From Prunus persica (taxonomy: Eukaryota; Streptophyta; Magnoliopsida; Rosales; Rosaceae), in assembly GCF_000346465.2 (NCBI RefSeq), contig NC_034009.1:9983401-10047400 (forward strand): DNA of 64,000 bases. Direction: 5' to 3'. The position numbers were made by a program, and so were the translations under genes. Shown in pieces: positions 44,266 to 57,442 of this stretch; position 1 is the stretch's first letter, and each line of letters starts with the position of its first letter. Under the pieces are notes generated by a model. The model ran no database searches, was not told the DNA's origin, and saw only the letters and a program-made list of their open reading frames with translations.

Positions 44266-45589
44266 TTAAAAAATAAATAAATAAAAACTTAGTATGTTTA
44301 GGTTAATTAATTTTTTAAAATTTTATTTTTATTAATTAAATATTATCTTTGCCCAATTATTATTTCTTTAATGAATAATTGGTATTAAGTATTTTAATTG
44401 ACTTCATGAATTATATTACTCAATAAATAGTAATTCAAAGTTTCTATTTTTAGAGTATAATCGCGTGGTTATACTCTTTAAATATAATTTCATATTGCAC
44501 CAACAACAAAAATAAGGGTTTCTATGTAGGCTTATCTTTTGAGGTGCCCTTTTTTGGTGAAAATCCCACATCGAAAATTCACGCTCCTATAAAGGTGTTT
44601 ATAAATAAAGCACTATGATGGTTTGGTAAGTGTGGTTAACATTGGAGAGTTGGGCTAATGGGCTTGGCTTTAGGCTCGGCTTTGATTAATAATAATTATA
44701 TCAATCAAAGACTAGGGCCTTGGGGCTCTTGGGATCGGGAGAAATTTAATTCTTGGGATCTGGAGAAATTTAACTAAGACACCCAAACGAAAATAAGTAA
44801 TTTAATGGTATCCTTTATTTTCTTTTAAATATTTTACCCTGATTTTCGTTTATCGATAAGAGTAGTTACCCAGAATAATTACCCGTACAAAAAATACACA
44901 TATTTTAAACAAAAGTTTCAATAAGCTACACAAAATCAACGTATTATACAAATAATTCTCACCTATTATTGAATAAAAATAATATATATTCAAATATTGT
45001 AAAGTGACCAATTTTTAAGTTGTAAAGGGATCCCTTTTTTTATTTGTATTTTAAAGAAAAATTTTATTTTTCGGATTTTTTTTTCAAAAATAGTATAGCC
45101 GTGCGGCGGTGCTCTCTTTTTTCTAATTTTTAAAAAATAGTATAGCCGAGCGGCTATACTTATTTTGACCCGTGGGCACCTAACCGCAAGGGGGTCTTTT
45201 TTAATGTGTATAAATAGTATAGCCGCACGGCTACACTCATTATTTGATTTTTTTTGTAAAAATAGTATAGCCGGTCGGCTGTACGCCGTTTTTCATCTTT
45301 TTATTTTATAAATAGCATAGCCGGTCCGCTATACTCGCTTTTCCCTAATTTTTTTCAAAATAGTATAGCCAGGCGGCTATACGTATTTTGACACGTGGGC
45401 ACTTAACCGCAATAGGGTCTTTTTTAACGTGTATAAATAGTATAGCCGCACGGCTATACTCAATTTTTTTTTTTTGTAAAAATTGTATAGCCGGTCGGCT
45501 GTACTCGGATTTTCCTTATTTTTTATATATAAAAAAATTATAAAAAAATTATAAAAAAATTCTTCAGTTAGCCTATCCCACCCCAATCG

Positions 45590-46330
45590 CCCTCTCCCTC
45601 CCTCTCCCCACCAACCCCAACCTTCTCCTTTGGCGAAATCCCAACAGTCAACACCATGACCTTACAAACAATTAACTCTCATTCTTTAACCAAAGAAAAA
45701 CTCTTCTTCTACTGCCAACGAAAAAAACACTCCCCTTCCTATCACCCACAAAAAAAAAAAAAAACACATTGATTGCTCTATCTATTCCAAAAAATGAAAA
45801 CACATTTGCTTTATTTTATTTTTAATTTCAAAGACTGCAAGAGAGGTGTTATTTGAGTTTGAAATTAAAAGGAAAGAAGGAGACAAAGGAAGAAAAGGAA
45901 ATGGCCATGGATTTCTGTCAGTTTTAGAGTTTCCCAAAAGCTCAAAGTTGATGTAATTATGGGACTACTTGAGCTTCAGAGTTAGAGAAGAAAGAAAAAC
46001 AATTGGATTATGTGTGATTGAAAATAAAATTAGGGTTATGAGTTTGTAAGTTTAGATTTTCTTATGGTTCCTAATTTCTGAAGAACACAGGGAGAGAAAG
46101 ATGTTCACTTTGTTTTCTTTGGTGGGTTGGGTATGAAGATGGGTGTGGATTTCGAACAAAAAGAAAAAGAAAAAGAAAATATGGGTTGGGGTGCATGTGA
46201 GAGAGACTGAGGGAGTTGTTCTCATTAGTCATTTTACAAAGGGGTAAATTTGTCTTTAAAATTTTGAAAATAAGATGGGTAGGAAAATAAGACAGATAGA
46301 TGGAAATAGCAGGACTCTAACTTTTAAATT
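45590..46330. other. Unassigned stretch inside the repeat block
   Basis: Less repetitive than its surroundings, C-rich at 45,585-45,625 and A/G-rich later. No open frame with recognisable homology. It is present only in the longest repeat unit, so it may be the unique centre of the element. Confidence 0.35.
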
Positions 46331-46779
46331 GTAAAGGGGTCCCTTTTAAATAATAATAATAATAATTTTTTTAAAAAAAATAGTACCGCCACACGATTGT
46401 ACTCTATTTTTTTCCTAATTTAAAAAAAAAATAGTATAGCCGGTCGGCGATACTTATTTTGACACTTGAGCACCTAATCGCAAGGGGTTCCTTTTTTTAA
46501 GTGTATATATAGTATGGCCGCACGGCTATACCTGGGGTTTTTTTTGTAAAAGTAGTATAGCCGGTCGGCTGTACTCAGTTTTTCCTAACTTTTTTTTTAA
46601 TAAATAGTATAGCCGGGCAGCTATACTTATTTTGACACTTGGGCGTCTAATCGCAAGCGGGTCCACTTTTTTACGTGTACAAATAGTATAGCCGCACGGC
46701 CATACTCGGTTTTTTTAAAAATAAAAAATAAAAAATTCTAGCTGGTCTCCTGTACTCGGTTTTTTCTTCTTTTTTTTTA

Positions 46780-46893
46780 AAAAAACCTCTCTCGACGAAA
46801 GATACCTCTGCCGACGAAATTTGTTGGGAAAGGTCTCCGGCAAATTTTGCCGGGATAGACATGTGCCGACGAACTTTCGTCGGAAGAGATTTT
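46780..46893. repeat. GACGAA / TTCGTC inverted-motif patch, copy 2
   Basis: CGACGAAAGATACCTCTGCCGACGA, CTCCGGCAAATTTTGCCGGG and CCGACGAACTTTCGTCGG: the last two are near-perfect or perfect palindromes. It matches the patch at 44,097-44,265. Confidence 0.75.
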
Positions 46894-47910
46894 TAGAAAA
46901 AATAAATATAAACTTAGTATGTTTAGGTTAATTAATTTTTTTAATTTTAATTTTTATTAATTAAATATTATCTTTGCCTTATTTTCATTATTATTTCTTT
47001 AGTGAATAATTAGTATTAAATATTTTAATTAACTTCATGAATTATATTACTCAATAAATAGTAATTCAAATTTTCTATTTTTAGAGTATAGTCGCACGGC
47101 TATACTCATTAAATACATATTGCATCAACAATAAAAATAAGGATTTCTATGTAGGCTTATCTTTTGAGGTGCCCTTTTTTGTGAAAACCCCACATTAAAA
47201 ATCCACACTCCTATAAAGGTGTTCATAAACAAAGTACTATGATGGTTTGGTAAGTGTGGTTAATTACCCATACAAAGAATTTAGCACTTTCACGTTTAAT
47301 AGTGTACATGTACGTACGTATTTTTCATGTTTAATACATGTATTTTTAAAAAAGTTTCAATAAGACACACAAAATTAACGTATTATACAAATAATTTTCA
47401 CCTATTATTGAATAAAAATATTATATATTAAAATATTATATAGTGACCTAACTTTTAAGTTTTAAAGAGGTCCTTTTTTTTAGTTAAAAAAAAGTATTTT
47501 TCTGATTTTTTTTTTTACAAAAGTTTTTCCTTTATTTCCCGTTTTTTCTAAATGTCCATCTTAGCAGTTCACACGCTATAAAAGAAAAAAAAGAAACTAC
47601 TAAAATGGACGTCTAGAAAAATACGGGCGATAAAGGAAAACTTTTAAGACGACGATTTATCACACATGCGCGATTAAAATATGAAACTGTTGAAATGGAC
47701 ATCTATATAAATACAATTGCAAAAAAATATTTACGAAACTTTATAAGTTGCGCGTAGTGCGTGTGATTTAAAAAAAGACTCTCGCCTAAGCAAAAGTGTG
47801 TGCATGGAGGCTAATATATATATATATATATATATAGTACAACCATTCAACTATACCTGATTTTATTTTTTTAATTTGTTAAAAAAAAGTATAGCCGCGG
47901 CTATACTCTG

Positions 47911-49295
<1,385 letters not shown>

Positions 49296-49446
49296 AATTA
49301 TTTCCTATGGGTAAAAGGAAGCACTGGAGACTGTTTGTTTCCAGTGGGTAATAGGAAGTGCTCGAAAAGGCTTGTTTCCAACGGGTAAATCTAGGCATTT
49401 GGAAAATAACTATTTCCTATGGGTAAAAGGAAGTGCTTGAAAAATA
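49296..49446 (+). repeat. Degenerate tandem repeat, ~37-bp unit, four copies
   Basis: TTTCCTATGGGTAAAAGGAA and variants recur at about 49,300, 49,337, 49,374 and 49,411. Confidence 0.7.
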
Positions 49447-49814
49447 TCTCATTTGCTCACCCACATTGGAGAACTCTAAGTAATGGACTTGGACTTTGGT
49501 GCTCCCAAGTAGCTAGCCCAAAGTCTCCATTATCTAAGAGCTTCTGTGGGCCTTGTGGACCTCCGTAACCTTCCATATCACCACCCATCATTCAAGCCCC
49601 ATAAACCACATGACTTGAGTTCATGTGAGCTTGATAGGTGATTGGCATGAGAAAAATGTATTATTAGTTTGGCATGGCATGTGCACTATTTCTAATTTAT
49701 TTAATGAATTAAATCTCAAAATGCAACTTGGATTAACACATGACCGACATTATTTGTTATATTGGGCTTTAAATGTCTTTGGGCTTCCCGTGACTTCTTG
49801 GGCCTCAACAGCTT

Positions 49815-51455
49815 CTTAAGGAGGTAGCCATTCTTTTGTCTTCTTTGTTGATGAGTTCTCTAGAAGAGTATGGTTGTGCAACATGAAGCATAAGTATGAA
49901 GTCTTGAAGATATTCATGAAGTGGAAGAAGATGATTCAAACTCAAAGTGGTTCAAAAGATCAAGACTCTTAGATCAAACAATGGCGATGAGTGTAGGTCT
50001 GATCCTTTCTTGAAAGTTTGTCAAGATAAGGGTATTGTGAGACACTTCATGGTTAGGGAGACACCGCAACAGAATAGGGTGGCGAAACCTATGAATTATA
50101 CTTTGCTTGAGAAAGTGCAATGTATGTTGTCTAATGCTAGTGTGGGCAAAGCGTTTTGGGATGATGCAATTACTTATGCAAGTCATCTCATTAATCGATT
50201 GCGTGTTGCAGCGAAAGAGGGCAAAACGCCTATGGATATATGGTCTTGTAAACCTTGTACTGATTATAAATATTTGCATATATTTGGTTGTCCTACTTAC
50301 TTTCATGTCAGGGAAAGCAAGTTGGATCCGAGAGCAAAGACAACTCTATTTATGAGCTTTAGCACTGGCGTGAAAGGATACAGATTTTTGTGTTCAAATG
50401 TGAAGAAATTTGTTGTGAGCAGAGATGTAACTTTTGATGAGACTACTATGGTTAATCAGAACAAGAATGGAAGTGAAAGTGATGCGACCAAGACCACAAG
50501 TGGTTCAAAGTATGTGGAGTTACTGAAAACTCTAGTTGTTCCAATGAAGTCTGATGATTCAGACACTAGTCCTACAATTGATTCTGAAGATGAGGATGAG
50601 AGAAATGAAGAGGAGGCATCTATCCAAGAGCCTTCACAGTAACAAGATTCTATTGCAACTACTATACCCAAAAAAGTGATTCGAAAGCCTACTCAGTATA
50701 ATGATATTGTGGCATATGCACTTCCAGTTATTAAAGATGACATTCCTTCCACCTAAAGAAGCAAACAGAAGTTCAGAGAGTGTGGAGTGGAAGAAGTCTA
50801 TGGATGAGGAGATGAAATCGCTTCATAAGATTGAAACTTGGGAACTTGTTCAGTTACCAAGGGGAAATAAAGCAATTGGATGCAAATGGGTTTATCCAAG
50901 AAGATGGAATCTTTGGGTAAAGGAAATGTAAGATTCAAAGCTAGATTGGTAGCAAAGGACTATGCTCAGAAGAAAGGCATTGATTACAACGTGGTATTCT
51001 CTCATGTTGTAAAGCCTTCCTCTATTCGTAATTTGTTGGCTTTGTGCAGTTTGACCTTGAGTTGGTTCAACTTGATGTCAAGACAACATTCTTACATGGT
51101 GATTTAGAAGAAGAGATTTATATGTCTTAGCTACAAGGTTTTGGTGTTGTTGGAAAAGAAAATTAGGTTTGCAAATTGCGAAAATCATTGTATGGTTTGA
51201 AGCAGTTTTCAAAACAATGGTACAAGTGATTTGATCGGCTCATGGGCCAAGGTACACAAGGAGTCAATATGACCATTGTGTCTATTTTCGCAAGCTACAA
51301 GATGGAACCTTCATCTACTTGCTTTTATATGTTGATGATATGCTTATAGCATGTAAAAGCAAAGTGGAGATTGAAAATTTGAAGAATCAGTTGAGTAATG
51401 AATTTGAGATGAAGGACTTGGGAGAAGCTCGGAAGATACTTGGAATGGAAATTGA
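49815..51455 (+). mobile_element. Ty1/copia pol fragment (integrase core to RT), decayed
   Basis: The integrase part starts near 49,815 (FVDEFSRRVW), with LRSNNGDE and TPQQNRVAKPMNYTLLE where active elements have conserved DNGGE and NGVAER-type motifs. Then comes the IFGCPTYFHV region and the acidic linker to 50,642. RT follows in broken frames from ~50,760 (ETWELVQLPRG), with LLYVDDMLIA near 51,320 and LGEARKILGMEIE at the end. It stops abruptly at ~51,455, joined to PR-10 flanking DNA. The RNase H and 3' LTR are absent. Confidence 0.85.
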
Positions 51456-51738
51456 ACAAACCAAAGGGTCATTTCTCGATTTATGCATGTCATCCTTATC
51501 ATTTCAATTTTATCGAATCTTTACTTTGAACTAGTAAATTTTCATTTGTAAAGACCAGCAACTGATTTTTGCTTTATTTATTTAGAATCAAATCAAATGG
51601 AAACATTACAATTTATCATAGCCTTAGGTGCAAGCCAAAGCAGCTCTGGCTTGACAGACAAGAAAAAGAAAAGGAAAAATGACAGCCACACCAATTTAAT
51701 GACAGAGAAAGCACACGCAGTATATTTCATTTAAGGTT
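51456..51738 (-). other. Gene B' 3' flank, cut by the Copia fragment
   Basis: Minus strand: the B' 3' UTR, then the start of the fossil PR-10 block as after gene B. About 60 bases present in B (from TTTGGTCTGCAGTATC to TTTTTTTTACAAA) are missing between two copies of TTTACAAA. Confidence 0.7.
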
Positions 51739-52324
51739 TTAGTTGTAGGCATCTGGGTTGGCCACAAGGTAGTTCTCAATAAGCTTGAACAGATCAGTGG
51801 CCTTCTCTTTGCCAGCCTTAACATCCTCTTCCTTGATCTCAACATCACCTGTGGTGTGGTAGTTGCTGCTGCTCTTTATGATGGAACCTCCATCAGCAGA
51901 TGCCACCAACTTAATCTCATAACTGATTTTCTCAACCTTGTCTGAAAGAGCATCTCCTTCAACCAAACTGTAGCTGTACACAAAGTTATCTTTGTCAAGC
52001 CCGTCGATCCGGTGCTTCACATAGCTGTAATGACTTCCTGTAAAATGAGGATTATAATTAGACATTAAGAGATTAATGCTTTCAAGATTTATGTTATTAA
52101 TTAAGCAAACAATTTGGAAGAGGAAATGGCAGAAACCAACCTTCACCAAAGCTAATCTTCTTGATGGTTCCAACACCTCCATCTCCTTCAACAATTTCAG
52201 CACTTTTAACTGATTGGGGAGCAATCTTGGGGATGAGGGTGTCAGCTTCAAGAACAAGGGCTTTGAACAATCTTGGTGGGGGGATGACTGAGGTGGACTC
52301 GTCTGTGTATGTGAAGACACCCAT
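51739..52324 (-). CDS. PR-10 / Bet v 1 family protein, gene B'
   Basis: Exon 1 is 52,324-52,141 and exon 2 is 52,037-51,739, with a 103-bp phase-1 intron; the product is 160 residues. It starts [20 protein letters not shown] like gene B and differs from it by Gly-to-Asp in the last helix ([12 protein letters not shown]). The intron is 6 bases shorter than that of B. The TATA box is at 52,437-52,444 on the complement. It is divergent with A' and the mirror partner of B. Confidence 0.95.
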
Positions 52325-52902
52325 GATGATGATTTTAGAGCTTAGAAACAGATCAAAGAAAGAATGACAGTGTGAAAGGATTAGATGATTGGCAGGGATG
52401 ATATTTGATGCTGGAAAATGTGAGAAATGGAGGTGCTATTTATAGATTGAGGCTGAAGGTCGGGCTGTGTGAAATCTGAGCTGTCTATCAAAGACTTTAA
52501 GACTTTGAAAATGAAAGTGAAAAGGACTTTAGACAGCACACCAGTTGTGTTGTAGTATTCTGATCATCAAAAAGGCCAATCAGAATGGACTGTGTACGTA
52601 GACATGTGTTTTAGAACATTCTATTAGAAAATTAATTAGCACATAAGCTGATTGTAATAAGTTGGAATTTTTAAAATCAACTTGTAGAGGTGGCTTTCTT
52701 TGACTAAAATATTCACATGGGAAATAACCACTGAAAACTTGTCCAAACAACCTTATATCCATTGGGTTCACTTCACCCTTAACCTATAAATACTCCCTCT
52801 GGTGCTCACATTTCCTCACACCAATATCAATCATTCTCTTTTAGCTTCCTCCACATTCATTCTTTCTTTGATCATTTTCTAAGCTCTTAAATCATCATCA
52901 TC
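52325..52902. promoter_or_regulatory. Divergent promoter region of PR-10 genes B' and A'
   Basis: 578 bp with TATA boxes at 52,437-52,444 (minus) and 52,785-52,792 (plus). It is the mirror image of 1653-2280, about 50 bp shorter, in part because it lacks most of the GCTGACT repeat region found there. Confidence 0.75.
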
Positions 52903-53513
52903 ACGGGTGTCTTCACATACGAAACCGAGTTCACCTCTGTCATTGCTCCACCTAGGTTGTTCAAAGCCCTTGTTCTAGATGCTGACAACCTCGTCCCAAA
53001 GATTGCTCCACAAGCAGTTAAAAGTGCTGAAATTGTTGAAGGAGATGGAGGTGTTGGAACCATCAAGAAGACTAGCTTTGGTGAAGGTTTGTTTCCACCA
53101 TTCTCTCTCTCTGTCTACTAACTTGGTTTTCTAGTTAATATGTAAAATGAAAGCATTTGTGTCTTAATTTCTAAAAATGTTGACATTAACCACCCTCAAA
53201 TTATGAAATTACAGGAAGTGAATACAGCTATGTGAAGCACCAGGTTGATGCGCTTGACAAAGATAACTTTGTGTACAGCTACAGTTTGATTGAAGGAGAT
53301 GCTCTTTCAGACAAAATTGAGAAAATCTCTTATGAGATTAAGTTGGTGGCATCTGCAGATGGAGGTTCCATCATAAAAAACACCAGCAACTACCACATCA
53401 AGGGAGATGTTGAGATCAAGGAAGAGCATGTTAAAGCTGGCAAAGAAAGGGCCCATGCTTTGTTCAAGGTTATTGAGACCTATCTTGTGGCCAACCCCGA
53501 TGCCTACAACTAA
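52903..53513 (+). pseudogene. PR-10 gene A' with start codon changed to ACG
   Basis: Exon 1 is 52,903-53,086 and exon 2 is 53,215-53,513, with a 128-bp phase-1 intron. Splice sites, the 160-codon frame and the TATA box (52,785-52,792) are intact. The first codon is ACG where every paralogue, including mirror partner A, has ATG. No other Met codon occurs in the frame, so normal initiation is impossible; ACG can act as a weak non-AUG start in plants, so silence is likely but not certain. Residues are otherwise normal ([14 protein letters not shown] at the start, NPDAYN at the end), with Ile for Thr in NYHIKGD. Confidence 0.85.
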
Positions 53514-54999
53514 AACCATCTATTATATATTCTACATGTTAAGGGCAACAATCTTATGTCCTCTCCTTTCTCTGTTTGTTCAGCGGGGTGGTTTTCAATT
53601 TTCTCATACAAAAGCAGTCTATGTAGTTATGATTAAAGATTGTATTTGATTACAATTTCAATAAATGGAACACAAATCATTTGATAGCTTTTTCCAAATT
53701 TGGTTTGCAATGTTTCCCCTGATTTCATGAATTCCACATCGATCGATGTTAAGTGTCCGGGGCTAACTTAGCCAAAAATCAGAATATAGAAGTATATCTT
53801 TTAAAGATAGAACATTCGACCCAAATCAATTAGCAATGAGTTGAGAGGTTCAACATTTTCTTTACGTAAATGCAAGATATAAAATACCCCATCTAGAGAC
53901 TTTGATTCTTTGGTTGGCAAGGAGGAGAGGCAGATTAGCTACTCTGGACGGGTTCAGCTATTTATAATGGTCTCACTGCTCATGCTTGGCTACCTGTTTC
54001 CCTTTGGTACCTTTGTTGTTCTTTGTTTCTTTACAAATATATCTGTCAAGAAATCATGCTTAAATTTGTTTCTGGTTCTCCGTTGTGTCATGTTTGTGCA
54101 GATTTCTGTGAGTTCTTTTTGGACAAAGATTTCTATGAGTTTGATTGTCAGTTTTTATTGTACAATAAAGCACGGATATATGACGTTCAACGAAATAAAA
54201 AAGTGAAGTAACAAATTGGCATTACCAAAAGTGCAGTAAAAGCCACAGGCAGAAAATCCATAGAAAGGCCCCAATAAGCTGGGCTTTGTACTTTGTTTAT
54301 CTTCAGAAAGACAAAATTACAATGGCCCAATTGGCCCAATTTAGAAAATAAGTTGATTCGATCCAAGAGGAAAAATTGGTAAGATCAAACAAATGTTTTA
54401 TTTTATCAATGGGGTTCTTGGTTAGATTGGTTCAGGTCTTAGGTGTGCTCCTAAGTAATTTTGGATTTAAATTCCCATGGTACTCGTGCCTCTCAAGACC
54501 CTCTAAGTAGAATTCGAAAGCCTTTTAAAATAATTAAAATTCTAAAAGTAAAAAATTGGCTAAAATCTTAACATGTCCAAAGTTTCCCTGAAGAATTGAC
54601 CATATTTTCAATTGGAAACATTTGCTGGAGATACAATTAGATATATTTAGTCATATACCAATTCTTAGCTAAAATTATAAATAAACTCTACACAATTTAA
54701 TTTTTATAAACATACTCAAAAAAAACCCAAAAAATGACAGCTGGACTTATTGAATTTAATTTTGATTATTAAATTACTTGGATGCCCTATTGAGTGTTTT
54801 GGGCTTTTTTATGAAGTTTTGGAGTTGGGTTTGTTTTAAGAAATCAATGGCAGTTTTGTAATTTAAAAGAAGTTAAAAACTTTTTTGTTATGTTGTAAAT
54901 GAACTTTGGTTGTGTTTCTAAAGTCCATTTCATATAGGGTTTTTTTTTTAATTATTTGGGCTCCTATATTGGGTATAATAGCAAATCTCCCTATTGAAG
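53514..54999. other. Gene A' 3' flank and AT-rich intergenic DNA
   Basis: The 3' UTR runs to ~53,700. The match to the left arm is already weak here. Nothing else recognised. Confidence 0.4.
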
Positions 55000-55118
55000 G
55001 AGATGATAAGTTTGTCAAAGTTGTCGCTATGTACCCATTAAGCACAATACAGTACGGAAGACCACCATTGTGACAAGTATTGGGTACATAGCGACGACTT
55101 TGACAAACTTATCATCTC
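55000..55118. repeat. Near-perfect hairpin: 38-bp arms, 43-base loop
   Basis: The left arm (55,000-55,037, starting GAGATGATAAGTTTGTCAAA) and the right arm (55,081-55,118, ending TTTGACAAACTTATCATCTC) pair with one mismatch. The sequence is unlike other repeats here. It could be a young small-RNA precursor or a foldback element end. Confidence 0.8.
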
Positions 55119-57323
55119 ATTCAATGCAGATATTCAGTCATTTTCTCAAGTCTTTTTGGTCATTTGCTAAACCCTATCAAATTAATTGACTTTTTCAAGC
55201 CATTTGTGGACAAGTACATTTAGCAATTAACAAAATCTAAAATTCTTTCATATTGAGTGCTATAATGCATGGGATCAAAAGGAAGTTATAATTTATTCAT
55301 CTTTTCTATTGAGAGGGACGATAGTATACTAGATTAACGCACACTACACGGATACTAAGACTCTAACTCATGATATTTCTTGGAGGGAGAAATTGCTACA
55401 AACCACTACATTAGTGGGTCTTTTGTGAAGTTATAATTTGTAATTCAATAAATTAATATTGTTTTTATTCTAAGAAGCAGCATTACTAGTTGATGTGATC
55501 AAAAATCCAATTTATAATTTACTCAATATCTGAAAATATATTACATTGAATGTACTTGGACAGTTTGATGACCAAATTAGCAGATAATTGCAATCTATAG
55601 CAAACTCTTGGCTGATTATGGCGACATCTTTGATTCATAACTTTATTAATTTTTCTAGTAGAATTGCTCCTAGATATATATACAATTCAATTAACTTCTT
55701 TTTTGGTTCATTAGTTAGGGTGGGGAGAGGAGGGAGTTTTTCTACAATAGTGATGTATGTATATGTATGAAGAATATAAATTACTATAATATATGCACGT
55801 CTTTTTTGTAACTAAATTAGGTTTCATATATGTCAAATTATGATTTACGAAAAAGAAGAAAGCGATAATTATATCAACACGATAATCAAGGTATTGATAG
55901 TATCAATAATATAGGTAACATATCGATGTTGATGTACATCTTGCTCTAACTACAGGGAAACATTATCCCTTATCACTGGCCCTGACGTATTTGTGTGTAC
56001 ATATAGATAATATATATTATATATTCTCTTTATTGGGATGAACATATTCTTGATGTCAGACCAAGAGAAAAACATCCCTTTGATGACCATATATGTTGAA
56101 CATGGACTGTTTTTATGGTACCATTAGCTCGATGTATGAATGAGGACGAAATTTGGTCCCAAGGTGATTGCATCACCCATCAACAGGCTTTGATGTAATA
56201 TGTTGTTACCATTACTTTATTTTAAATTAAAATGATGGACGAATTATGATCTGGAAAATTAATTTTTCAACTCATTCATGCAGCCCCACTACAAAGTGAT
56301 CCACTATTTTCTGACTTGATAAGCTTACATTAACATTTTCCTTGTTGTGTAAATGTCGATTAAGTTAGATGGTCAAAGGTATTATGTCTGTTCCTTTGCA
56401 CTCGAGTTGGATCTCTTTTTCCCCTGTCAACGTAGGTCTTGTGAGTGAGACTTTTTCCAACCTCAATAAATGTTCGATGAATTGGGTGTGAGTTAGATTT
56501 TGATATGTTACTATCTGCGAAAAAAAAAAAACACTGCGGTTGATCAAGACAATAAGCAATGATTTTGAAACATAGAAAAATCAAAGGGATCAATAGCCAA
56601 TGGTGACGCCAGTTGCCATTGCTGATTAATCAAAGCAAACCAACAAGTCTCTTGAAACCCCAAAGTCAGAGAAGGGGAGAACCGAAAACATATAAGTAAA
56701 TAAATAAATAAAACTTTGGCTACATACATAGATATCCTATAATTACCAAATTTTAATTGTTTTTTATATTTTTTTTAATAAAAGGTGAGAATAGCACAGG
56801 CTATGTATGAACAGTTCATGAAGTTCTCCAGAGTTGTCTGTTTTTCTCTATTTTCATGTCATGTACTTCTCTTAAAAAATCTCTCGTTCTCATAAAAACA
56901 ATGTGACTTTACAGTTTATGTATTGCAAAAACCTCCATTTAAGGCTGAATTTTTACTATGTATTCTGGATTTTTTTCCCCTGATTTCAATTGAATCCCTA
57001 CCATTTCGCAGAAAAATAAAAACAAAAATAAAAACAAAAAACAATGTAAATTTACCTTAACATTGATGACCGACAGTTCGAGTAAACTGAGACATTGAAA
57101 ATTCAAAGTTGGAAGACCATCTACAAACTCGGCTCCCCTCATTCCCTCTTGAATTTTTGTGTACTTCCAGAGTCTATCAGACCGTTCAAATTATTATTAT
57201 TTTTCTTTCTGGAGATTATTATCCGATACAATTAATTGTAGCACCAACTTGCATAAACTGGTTGATGATCTACAGGGACACTCCACACAGCTGTGGCCTT
57301 ATAATCTCAACCCCTGTGATCTC
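55119..57323. other. Intergenic DNA upstream of gene I
   Basis: A SINE of the ACTAGTGTAGTGG family is at 55,315-55,432 (minus). Otherwise AT-rich with no gene. Clearly distinct from the A-H promoters. Confidence 0.4.
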
Positions 57324-57442
57324 TATAAATACAGCCTAAACCTTTCTCTTCTCTTCATCCCAACAACTCTTTACTCTTCAAACAACTCTGTTTGTCCTTT
57401 AAACTCTCCCTTTGATCATTTTCCAACTCAAGGACTCATATC
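57324..57442 (+). promoter_or_regulatory. Core promoter and leader of gene I
   Basis: TATAAATA at 57,324-57,331 and a CT/CA-rich leader of ~90 bases up to the ATG. Confidence 0.7.

Larger units (their letters stand above)
43785..47910. repeat. Array of short palindromes TATAGCCG-NN-CGGCTATA
   Basis: About 25 copies of a ~22-bp near-palindrome, typically AGTATAGCCG, two centre bases, CGGCTATACTC. The clearest are near 43,827, 43,870, 43,921, 44,002, 44,047, 45,088, 45,138, 45,217, 45,265, 45,312, 45,360, 45,438, 45,481, 46,430, 46,508, 46,553, 46,604, 46,684, 47,083 and 47,888. Centre pairs vary (GT, GC, CA, TG, AG). Between them recur TTTTGACAC, CGCAAGGGGGTC and ACGTGTA phrases, giving a higher-order order (GGG, then GCAC, then GGTC types). 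Many copies are flanked by T-runs and A-runs. No gene is seen inside. Confidence 0.85.

Noticed and set aside
43785..47910. Palindrome array read as rho-independent terminators because of the flanking T-runs
   Set aside because: That mechanism is bacterial. This is plant nuclear DNA and no genes precede the copies.
51739..52320. 193-codon continuous frame across gene B'
   Set aside because: It reads exon 1 in the wrong frame and translates the intron. The spliced 160-residue product is conserved in all paralogues.
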